This document shows, in pieces, positions 41,947 to 49,305 of a stretch of 64,000 bases of DNA. The translations under genes were made by a program, and so were the position numbers. The notes under the pieces are model-generated. The model had not been told where the DNA came from and did no database searches. It saw only the letters and a list, made by a program, of their open reading frames with translations. The DNA lies in assembly GCF_014656055.1 (NCBI RefSeq), contig NZ_BNBR01000003.1:124001-188000 (forward strand). Direction: 5' to 3'. Position 1 is the first letter of the stretch; the number at the start of each line of letters is the position of its first letter. The stretch comes from Streptomyces griseosporeus. Lineage in GTDB: Bacteria; Actinomycetota; Actinomycetes; Streptomycetales; Streptomycetaceae.

Positions 41947-43785
41947 ATGGACTCGCAGACCTCTCAGTCATCCCAGGCATCCCAGTCGCCCCAGACACCT
42001 CATACGTTCCAGGTCGACCTGCGCGGTCTGGTGGACCTGCTCTCCCACCACCTCTACTCCAGTCCCAAGGTCTATCTGCGCGAGCTGCTGCAGAACGCGG
42101 TGGACGCGATCACCGCCCGGCGGGCCGAGGAGCCCGACGCGCCCGCCCGGGTGCGGCTGCACGCGGAGGGCGGCGCCCTGCGCGTGGAGGACTCCGGGAT
42201 CGGGCTCACCGAGGCGGACGTGCACAACCTGCTGGCGACCATCGGCCGCAGCTCCAAGCGGGCGGACGGGCTGCAGGAGGCCCGCTCGGACTTCCTCGGG
42301 CAGTTCGGCATCGGCCTGCTGGCCTGCTTCGTGGTGGCGGAGCGGATCCGGGTGGTCAGCCGCAGCGCCCGCACGCCGGACGCGCCGCCGGTGGAGTGGA
42401 CGGCCCGCGACGACGGCTCGTACACCGTGCGCACGCTGCCCCCGGAGGCGCGGCCGGAGCCCGGTACGACCGTGCACCTGGTGGCGCGGGCCGGGGCCGC
42501 GGAGTGGCTGGCGGCCGACCGGGTGCTCACCCTGGCGCGGGACTTCGGCTCGCTGCTGCCGTACGACGTGCGGGTGGGCGACGAGCAGGTCACCGATCTG
42601 CCCGCGCCCTGGGACCGCGCCTACCAGAGCCCCGCCACGCGCCGGGTGGCGCTGGCCCGGCACTGCCACGAGCTGTTCGGGTTCACGCCGCTGGACTCGA
42701 TCGACCTGGACGTGCCGGTCGCCGGGATCCGCGGGGTGGCGTACGTGCTGCCGTCCGCGGTCAGCCCCGCCCAGCGCGCCGGGCACCGCGTGCACCTGAA
42801 GGGCATGCTGCTGACCGAGCGGGCCGAACAGCTGCTGCCCGACTGGGCGTTCTTCGTGCGCTGTGTGCTGGACACCGACAGCCTGCGGCCCACCGCCTCG
42901 CGCGAGGCGCTGTACGAGGACGAGACGCTCGCGGCCGTAAGGGAAGCGCTCGGCGAAAGGATCCGGTCCTGGCTGACAGGGCTCGCGGCGGGTGATCCGG
43001 AACGGCTCGCGGCCTTCCTGTCCGTGCACCACCTGGGCGTGAAGTCGCTGGCGCGGCACGACAAGGAGATGCTGCGGACGATGCTGCCGTGGCTGCCGTT
43101 CGAGACGAGCGACGGCCGGCTGTCGCTGGAGGAGTTCGCGCAGCGCCACCCGGTGGTGCACTTCACCCGGACCGTGGAGGAGTACCGGCAGGTCGCGCCG
43201 ATCGCCTCCGCGCAGGGCGTCGGCGTCGTCAACGGCGGTTACACGTACGACAGCGAGCTGGTCGAGGCGCTGCCCTCGGTGCGGCCCGGCACGGTCGTGG
43301 CCGAGCTGGACGCGGACACGGTGACCGCCCATCTGGACTCCGTCGACCCGGCCGAGGAGCTGGCCCTGGCGGGCTTCCTGGCCGCCGCGCGGGCGAAGCT
43401 CGACCTCCTGGGCTGCGATGTGGTCCTGCGGTCCTTCCATCCGCTGTCGGTCCCGGCGCTGCACCTGGACGACCGGGACGCGCGGCACGAGCAGGCGCGC
43501 GCCGCGGCCGAGGAGCAGGCCGACGACCTGTGGGCGGGCATCCTCGGGTCGCTGCGCGGCAGCGCCCCCCGCGCGCGGCTGGTGCTCAACCATCTCAATC
43601 CGCTGGTACGCCGGATCAGTTCGCTGAAGGACGCGGAGCTGATCGGCACGGCGACCGAGTCGCTGTACGGGCAGGCGCTGCTGATGGCGCAGCGGCCGCT
43701 GCGTCCGGCCGACTCGGCGCTGCTCAACAGGGCGTTCATCGGCCTGCTGGAGTGGGCCACGCACGGGGAGGGCGACGGACGATGA
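41947..43785 (+). CDS. Hsp90-family (HtpG-like) GHKL ATPase, coupled to a TPR protein
   Basis: A 612-residue Hsp90-type protein. The N-terminal GHKL ATPase has LRELLQNAVDA (N-box, Glu46/Asn50), EDSGIGL (82-86) and LGQFGIGLLAC (118-123). The middle domain has LRPTASREALYED, the counterpart of the catalytic-arginine segment of HtpG. The C-terminal dimerisation part is short and ends ALLNRAFIGLLEWATHG, with no MEEVD tail. Identity to HtpG appears modest, so it is a divergent paralogue. It starts with a Gln/Ser/Thr-rich stretch; GTG at 41941 is an alternative start. It overlaps the TPR gene by 4 bases and is on the strand opposite both neighbours. Confidence 0.85.
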   Translation: MDSQTSQSSQASQSPQTPHTFQVDLRGLVDLLSHHLYSSPKVYLRELLQNAVDAITARRAEEPDAPARVRLHAEGGALRVEDSGIGLTEADVHNLLATIGRSSKRADGLQEARSDFLGQFGIGLLACFVVAERIRVVSRSARTPDAPPVEWTARDDGSYTVRTLPPEARPEPGTTVHLVARAGAAEWLAADRVLTLARDFGSLLPYDVRVGDEQVTDLPAPWDRAYQSPATRRVALARHCHELFGFTPLDSIDLDVPVAGIRGVAYVLPSAVSPAQRAGHRVHLKGMLLTERAEQLLPDWAFFVRCVLDTDSLRPTASREALYEDETLAAVREALGERIRSWLTGLAAGDPERLAAFLSVHHLGVKSLARHDKEMLRTMLPWLPFETSDGRLSLEEFAQRHPVVHFTRTVEEYRQVAPIASAQGVGVVNGGYTYDSELVEALPSVRPGTVVAELDADTVTAHLDSVDPAEELALAGFLAAARAKLDLLGCDVVLRSFHPLSVPALHLDDRDARHEQARAAAEEQADDLWAGILGSLRGSAPRARLVLNHLNPLVRRISSLKDAELIGTATESLYGQALLMAQRPLRPADSALLNRAFIGLLEWATHGEGDGR

Positions 43786-46775
43786 CGGGGATCGGCGACT
43801 TCGACTCGCTGCGGCGGGCGATGGCGGAGAACTCCGAGGAACCGGAGGGCCCGGCCCGCAACGCGCGCGCGGAGCAGCTGCTCGCGGAGGCCGAGAAGCT
43901 GAACATCCCGCTCGCGGTGATAGAGGCGCTCGCGCACCAGCTGAAGGTCTACAACTACAGCTCCGAGAAGGCGAAGATGTTCGTGCCCTTCGCGCGGCTG
44001 CTGCGGATGTGGGACGAACGGCCCGAGGACTTCGACGAGTACGAGGCGCACTCGCTGCACTGGGTCTTCAAGTGGATGACGTCCGGCATGCTGGACCAGC
44101 CGCACATCCCGCTGGCCTCCATCGAGAAGTGGCTCGGCGAGATGGAGCACCGCTACCGGCTGGCCGGCTACTCCGAGCGGGCGGTGCGCAGCGCCGAGTT
44201 CAGCGTGGCCGCGCACCTCGGGGACGTCGAGCGGGCGCAGCGGGCGTATTCCGGGTGGCTGGCGGCCGACCGGGACAGCATGGCGGACTGTCACGCGTGC
44301 GAACTGCACCGGCAGGGCTGGTGGCAGTCGGAGCGGGGGCGCTACGCGGAGGCGCTTCAGTTGTGGCGGCCGGTGCTGGAGGGCGAGTTCACGTGCGCGC
44401 ACGAACCGCACTCGGTGCTCGCCTCCTCGCTGGCGCCGCTGCTGCGGCTGGGCCGCGCGGACGACGCGCGCGCCCACCATCTGCGGGGTTTCCGGCTGGT
44501 GCGGGCGATGGAGAGCATGCGCGGCGCGTACGCCGACCATGTGGAGTTCTGCGCGCTGACCGGTAACGAGGCGCGCGCCCTGGAGCTGCTCGCGGAGCGG
44601 CCCGCCTATTTCACCGACGACGGCAATCCGCGCAGCAGGCTGGACTTCATGGCCGTGGTGGCCCTCCTGATGGACCGGCTGTGCGCGCTGGGGCTGGCCG
44701 GGCAGCAGGTGCCGGGGCCGGCGGGGCGCGCCTGGACGGCGGGCGAGCTGGCGGGGCACGCGCGCGAGGAGGCGCTGACGCTGGCGGCGCGCTTCGACGA
44801 GCGCAACGGGAACGCGTACGTGAGCGAGCGCGCCCGCGCGCGGATGGACCAGGCGGCGCTCGCGGAGCGGCTTCCGCTGGGGGTGCGCTCGGTCCGCACC
44901 CCTGCCCGGCTGCCGGACAGGCAGCCCGCGGCGCACGTCCCCGACGACACCTCGGCCGCTCCCGGCCTGCCGGCGCTGCTGGCCGAGGCGCGGCGGCTGT
45001 CGGAGACGCTGCGGCCGAAGGCCATGGAGGCGTGGGCGGCGGTGGCGCGCGCCGCGGAGGCCGACGAGGCGCGGGGCGCGCTGCTGACGGCGTACGACCG
45101 CGCGGAGATCGCCGACCACGAGGCCATGGCCCGGGGCCCGGAGGGTGCCGAGCTGTTCGAGCGGGCGGCCGTGCTGTACGCGGAGGCGGGCGACGCCGGT
45201 GAGGCGCTGGCGGCACGCGCGCGTGGCGCGTACGTGCGGGCGCTGGCCGGGGACGTCGACGGGGCGCTGGAGGCCGTGGCCGGGCTGTACGACCGGATCC
45301 TCGCGCTGTACGCCGACGAGGGCACGGGCGTACGGCAGACGGCGTCCGTGCTGATGAGCCGGGCGCGGATCCTGATGCGGCGGGTGCACGAGGCCGAGGG
45401 CGAGGTCGCGGCGGCGGACGCCGGGGCGGCGGAGGCGGCGGCGCGCGAGGTGCTGGCGCTCGTCGACGGGCGCGCCGGGGAGGACGTACGGCTGGCGGCG
45501 CGGCGGGCGGAGTCCCTGGCGATGCTCGCGGAGCTGGCGGCGCGCGGCGGGGACGCGCGGGCGGGCGCGGAGCTGTTCGCGAGCGCGGCCGACGGCTTCG
45601 CCGGGGCCGGGCTGCCGTGGTTCGCGGTGGAGTACGAGGCACGGCTGGCGCAGCTCGCCCACCACCTGGGCGATCTCGCCGGGGCGGAGCGGGCGCTGCG
45701 GGCGGCCCTGGAGCACGGCGGGGAGCACCTGGAGCCGGTGGGCCGGGCGCAGCTGCACCTCCAGCTCGGGGAGGTCGTCGGGCACCTCGGGCGGGACGAG
45801 GAGGCGGCCGGGCATGCCCTGGAGGCGGCGCACTGGGCGGACGAGGCGGGCGAGGGCCCGGCGCTCGGCGCCTGGGCGCGGCACCAGCTCGGCGGGTTCC
45901 TGGTCCGGCAGGGCCGCTGGGCGGAGGCCGCGGAGGTGCTGGAGTCGGCGCTGCCCGACGTGACCGCCGAGACGCACGGCGACGGGGCGGTCGTGCAGAC
46001 CCTGTGGTGGCTCGGGGACTGCCTGAGCGAGCTGGGCGAGCACCGGGAGGCCGCGGACCGGCGGCTGCGGGCGGCGGAGATCGCCCGGCACTGGCCCGAG
46101 CAGCAGGACCACGCGACGCTCGCCCACCTCGCCGCGGAGAGCCTCGGGCAGGCCGGGCTCCCCGAGGAGGCGGACCGGGCGTACGCGCGCGCGGGCGAGC
46201 TGTGGAGCGCCCTCGGCAACCCGTACGGCCTCGTCCGCTCCCTGCGCGCCCGCGCGTGGCTCGCGCTGCGCACGGACGACGGGGACGGGCCGAGTGCGGC
46301 GCGGGCGCTGATGACGGGCGCGGTCGAGGCGTGTACGGCGGCCAGGGAGGCGGCCGAGGACGACGAGGACCGGCAGCGGCTCACCGCCGAACTCGGCCAC
46401 ACGCACCGCCAGTTCGCGGACCTGCTGGCACGCGCCGGTGCGGATGACCCCGACGAGGACGCCGTCCGCGCCGCCCTCACCGAGGCGCTGGGCCAGGCCC
46501 GCACGGCGGTCGAGGTGTTCGCCTCCGTGGGCGAGCCCGCCCTGCACAGCCGCACGGGCGCGCAGCTCGCGGCCGGCTGGCTGGAGACCGACCTGGGCCG
46601 GTCGGCGGAGGCGGCGGCACACGCGCGTGCGGTGCTGGCGGCCTACGCGGACGCGGAGACGGGGACGGGGACGGGGGACGCCGAGACGGGGGACGCCGAG
46701 GAGGAGCCGGTCCGGGCGCGGCGGGCAGAGGCGGAACAGCTGCTGCGGGTCGCGGAGGGGGGCGGGGAGGACTGA
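43782..46775 (+). CDS. Large TPR-repeat protein, partner of the Hsp90-like ATPase
   Basis: A 997-residue protein, helical throughout, without enzymatic motif, signal peptide or membrane segment. The N-terminal ~280 residues (FDSLRRAMAENSEEP, KAKMFVPFARLLRMWDERP, AHSLHWVFKWMTSGMLDQP) form a distinct aromatic-rich module. Many degenerate TPR pairs follow (about 140-260 and 560-960), e.g. AELGHTHRQFADLLARAGAD. The C-terminus carries GTG/DAE repeats (TGTGTGDAETGDAEEE) encoded by short DNA repeats. The ATG is inside the Hsp90 stop (ATGA), so the pair is translationally coupled. Eukaryotic Hsp90 works with TPR cochaperones; a similar partnership is inferred. Confidence 0.75.
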   Translation: MTGIGDFDSLRRAMAENSEEPEGPARNARAEQLLAEAEKLNIPLAVIEALAHQLKVYNYSSEKAKMFVPFARLLRMWDERPEDFDEYEAHSLHWVFKWMTSGMLDQPHIPLASIEKWLGEMEHRYRLAGYSERAVRSAEFSVAAHLGDVERAQRAYSGWLAADRDSMADCHACELHRQGWWQSERGRYAEALQLWRPVLEGEFTCAHEPHSVLASSLAPLLRLGRADDARAHHLRGFRLVRAMESMRGAYADHVEFCALTGNEARALELLAERPAYFTDDGNPRSRLDFMAVVALLMDRLCALGLAGQQVPGPAGRAWTAGELAGHAREEALTLAARFDERNGNAYVSERARARMDQAALAERLPLGVRSVRTPARLPDRQPAAHVPDDTSAAPGLPALLAEARRLSETLRPKAMEAWAAVARAAEADEARGALLTAYDRAEIADHEAMARGPEGAELFERAAVLYAEAGDAGEALAARARGAYVRALAGDVDGALEAVAGLYDRILALYADEGTGVRQTASVLMSRARILMRRVHEAEGEVAAADAGAAEAAAREVLALVDGRAGEDVRLAARRAESLAMLAELAARGGDARAGAELFASAADGFAGAGLPWFAVEYEARLAQLAHHLGDLAGAERALRAALEHGGEHLEPVGRAQLHLQLGEVVGHLGRDEEAAGHALEAAHWADEAGEGPALGAWARHQLGGFLVRQGRWAEAAEVLESALPDVTAETHGDGAVVQTLWWLGDCLSELGEHREAADRRLRAAEIARHWPEQQDHATLAHLAAESLGQAGLPEEADRAYARAGELWSALGNPYGLVRSLRARAWLALRTDDGDGPSAARALMTGAVEACTAAREAAEDDEDRQRLTAELGHTHRQFADLLARAGADDPDEDAVRAALTEALGQARTAVEVFASVGEPALHSRTGAQLAAGWLETDLGRSAEAAAHARAVLAAYADAETGTGTGDAETGDAEEEPVRARRAEAEQLLRVAEGGGED

Positions 46776-46783
46776 CGGGGGCG

Positions 46784-46849
46784 GGGCGGACGGACGCGGG
46801 CCGGGGGGACTGACACGGGCCGGGCGGACGGACGCGGGCCGGGGGGACT
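46784..46849. repeat. Tandem 28-bp repeat (period 38) just after the TPR gene
   Basis: Two perfect copies of a 28-base unit starting GGGCGGACGGACGCGGGCC occur at 46784-46811 and 46822-46849. Short direct repeats also shape the last codons of the TPR gene. The convergent gap 46776-46973 otherwise holds nothing I recognise. Confidence 0.7.
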
Positions 46850-46973
46850 AGACGCGGGCGGGGGCGCCCAGGAGCCACGGCGGCTGCTCCCTGACACCGG
46901 GCCCGGTGCCCCGACGTCAGGGAGCCGCTCCCTTCCCCTCAGTCCACCCCGATCACTCCACCCCGTCTCCCGA

Positions 46974-48740
46974 TCACTCCACCCCGATCAGCAGCAGCGC
47001 CCCCTGCCTGCCGCCCCGGTACACGACCGTGTCGACCGCCAGGTACGTCTCCCGTACGTGGGACTCCAGGCGGTCGGTGAGGGTGTCGGGTGCCTCGTCG
47101 TCCAGGACCAGGGTGACCAGCTCGCCGCCGGCCGCCAGCATGCGGTCCAGGACGGTCCGGGCGGTGGTGGCGACGTCGGTGCCGATGACGGCCACGTCGC
47201 CGTCGATCAGGCCGAGGACGTCCCCGGCCTGGCAGATCCCGGCCGATGTCCAGGCCTGCCGCTCGGCGACGGTGACCTCGGCGTGGCGGGTGGCGCCCGC
47301 GGCCGAGGTCATCGCGACGACGTCCTCGTCGAAGCGGCGGTCCGGCTCGTGCACGGCGAGCGCGGCGATGCCCTGCACCGCCGAGCGGGTCGGGATCAGG
47401 GCGACCCGGATGCCCTCCGTGCGGGCCTGCTCCGCCGCCGCGGCGGCGGTGTGCCGCAGCTCGCCGTCGTTGGGCAGCAGGACGACCTCGCGCGCGTGGG
47501 CCCGCCGCAGGGCCTCCACCAGCTCTCCCCCGGCGGGCGGCTCCCCGGGGCGCGCGAGGACCGTGGTGGCGCCGGCCTCGGTGTACAGCCCGGCCAGGCC
47601 CTCTCCCGGCACCACGGCCACGACCGCCCGCTGGGCGCGCTCGGGGGCCGGGCGCTCGCCGCGCGCGGTGTGCGCGTCCCCGGCGCCGAAGTGGGTGATG
47701 CGGATCCGGTACGGCCGCCCGGCCTCGACGCCGGCCTCCACGGCGGCGCCCGCGTCGTCGACGTGGACGTGCACGTTCCACAGCCCGTCGCCGCCGACGA
47801 CGACCAGGGAATCCCCGAGGGCGTCCAGTCGCTCCCGCAGCCGCTCCACGGCGGAGTCCCCGGCCTCCAGGAGGTAGATCACCTCGAAGGCCGGTCCGCC
47901 CTCCCCGGTCACGGCCCCGTCCGCGCAGCCCGTCGTGGCGGCCACCGGCACCTCCACCACCTGCACGCGCGCGTGCGAGGACTGCGCCGGGACAGAGGTC
48001 GGGTCGGCCGGCCCGGTGGCGAGCGCGGCGGTCAGTCGTCCGTGCGCTGCGGGCAGCGGTTCCGGCGCCTCCCCCGTGAACGTCTCCACCAGCGCCGCCA
48101 GCACCGCCACCAGCCCGCGCCCGCCGGCGTCCACCACCCCGGCGCGTTCCAGCGCGGCCAGCTGGCCGGGCGTCGCGGCGAGGGCCGCGCGGGCCCCCTC
48201 GTAAGCGGCCCGTGCCACCGTCCCGCAGTCGCCCTCGGCCCCGTCGGCGGCCTCGGCGGCGGCGGAGGCGACGGTCAGGACGGTGCCCTCGACGGGGTGG
48301 ACGACGGCCTGCCGGGCCGAGTCGGCCGCGTGCCGCAGGGCGAGCCGCAGGCCCTGTCCGTCCGCCCAGGCGCTTGCCTCGTCGGCGGCGAGCACCTGCG
48401 CCATGCCGCGCAGCAGCTGGGCGAGGATCGTGCCGGAGTTGCCGCGGGCGCCTATGAGGGCCCCGTGCGCCATCGCCCGCGCGGCGTCGGCCAGCGACGG
48501 GCCGGCCGCGTCAGCGCCCGCTCCCGGGCCGCCCGCCGCGTGCCCGGCGAACACCGCCTCGACCGCCGCCGCCGCGGACTCCACCGTGAAGTACAGGTTC
48601 GTGCCGGTGTCGCCGTCGGCCACCGGATAGACGTTGATGGCGTCGATCTCCTCGCGCGCCCGCCCGAGCGCGTCCAGCGCGAGGCCGCACCAGGTGCGCA
48701 CCGCGAGAGCATCGAAGAATGTCTGCGGCACCTGCGCCAC
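46974..48740 (-). CDS. DAK2/FakA-like fatty-acid-kinase-family protein
   Basis: A 588-residue protein of the FakA/YloV type. The N-terminal DhaL domain has INVYPVADGDTGTNLYFTVE (about 35-54, Asp cluster for Mg-ATP), AHGALIGARGNSGTILAQLL and GVVDAGGRGLVAVLAALVET. A C-terminal FakA-like domain (about 300-588) has LPNDGELRHTAAAAAEQ and GDVAVIGTDVATTA. In Firmicutes FakA phosphorylates fatty acids held by FakB (DegV) proteins and lies between rpmB and recG; here the Hsp90-TPR pair separates it from recG. GTG at 48740 is preceded by AAGGAGG with 6-base spacing; an upstream ATG at 48833 has no ribosome site. Confidence 0.85.
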   Translation of the reverse strand: MAQVPQTFFDALAVRTWCGLALDALGRAREEIDAINVYPVADGDTGTNLYFTVESAAAAVEAVFAGHAAGGPGAGADAAGPSLADAARAMAHGALIGARGNSGTILAQLLRGMAQVLAADEASAWADGQGLRLALRHAADSARQAVVHPVEGTVLTVASAAAEAADGAEGDCGTVARAAYEGARAALAATPGQLAALERAGVVDAGGRGLVAVLAALVETFTGEAPEPLPAAHGRLTAALATGPADPTSVPAQSSHARVQVVEVPVAATTGCADGAVTGEGGPAFEVIYLLEAGDSAVERLRERLDALGDSLVVVGGDGLWNVHVHVDDAGAAVEAGVEAGRPYRIRITHFGAGDAHTARGERPAPERAQRAVVAVVPGEGLAGLYTEAGATTVLARPGEPPAGGELVEALRRAHAREVVLLPNDGELRHTAAAAAEQARTEGIRVALIPTRSAVQGIAALAVHEPDRRFDEDVVAMTSAAGATRHAEVTVAERQAWTSAGICQAGDVLGLIDGDVAVIGTDVATTARTVLDRMLAAGGELVTLVLDDEAPDTLTDRLESHVRETYLAVDTVVYRGGRQGALLLIGVE

Positions 48741-48934
48741 CTGCGCCTCCTTGAGCTCCGGACTGGGACGCAGCGTAGACCTTGGGGTGGTGCCCGCCGG
48801 AAGAGGGCCGGGGGCGGTCCCCTGAGCTGCCATGGTAGTTTCGTTGTACGGGCGCAGCCGTTGTATGCTGCTCCGGTTGCCCGATCCGATCGGGCGCATT
48901 CCCCCTGGCAACGCCACTCCGATCTCAGATCGTT

Positions 48935-48970
48935 CAGATCCTAAGATCTGGATCCCGGCATGCCGGGATC
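48935..48970. promoter_or_regulatory. Palindrome cluster 5' of rpmB
   Basis: CAGATC-n4-GATCTG (48935-48950) is followed immediately by a perfect 20-base palindrome, GATCCCGGCATGCCGGGATC (48951-48970). Both lie 35-70 bases upstream of the rpmB GTG, where they could act in the mRNA leader or as operators. A possible -10 (TATGCT, 48864-48869) lies upstream. No GATC-rich leader of this kind is known to me for rpmB. Confidence 0.55.
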
Positions 48971-49005
48971 GACCGTAAGTGCATCTGAAGTCTTTGGAGT
49001 GACCC

Positions 49006-49191
49006 GTGGCTGCCAACTGCGACGTCTGCGGCAAGGGGCCGGGCTTCGGCAACAACATCTCGCACTCGCACCGCCGTACGTCCCGTCGCTGGAACCCGAA
49101 CATCCAGCGTGTGCGTACCGTGGTCGGCGGGACGCCGAAGCGCGTGAACGCTTGCACCTCGTGCATCAAGGCCGGCAAGGTCTCGCGCTGA
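49006..49191 (+). CDS. rpmB: 50S ribosomal protein L28 (zinc-binding form)
   Basis: A 61-residue L28: MAANCDVCGKGPGFGNNISH, then SRRWNPNIQRVRTVVGGTPK and VNACTSCIKAGKVSR. Both CxxC pairs (CDVC, CTSC) are intact, so this is the zinc-requiring (C+) form. The GTG start at 49006 follows GGAG. A strong terminator follows at 49237-49263. Confidence 0.95.
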   Translation: MAANCDVCGKGPGFGNNISHSHRRTSRRWNPNIQRVRTVVGGTPKRVNACTSCIKAGKVSR

Positions 49192-49236
49192 CGCTCTCAG
49201 CTACAGCGCGCGGCCACTGCCCGGTCAGCTGCATCT

Positions 49237-49263
49237 AGCCGGTCCACCTCGTGTGGACCGGCT
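49237..49263 (+). terminator. Terminator after rpmB
   Basis: An 11-bp perfect stem AGCCGGTCCAC / GTGGACCGGCT with a 5-base loop, followed by TCTT, lies 45 bases past the rpmB stop. Confidence 0.8.
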
Positions 49264-49305
49264 TCTTGCATGTCCGCACGCCGTTGACCTGCCAGACTCT
49301 CCGGA

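Noticed and set aside
43239..46622. Long antisense frame across the Hsp90-TPR pair (over 1100 codons)
   Set aside because: Arg/Gly/Gln-rich shadow; no start with a ribosome site and no domain; the sense frame has all the Hsp90 motifs.
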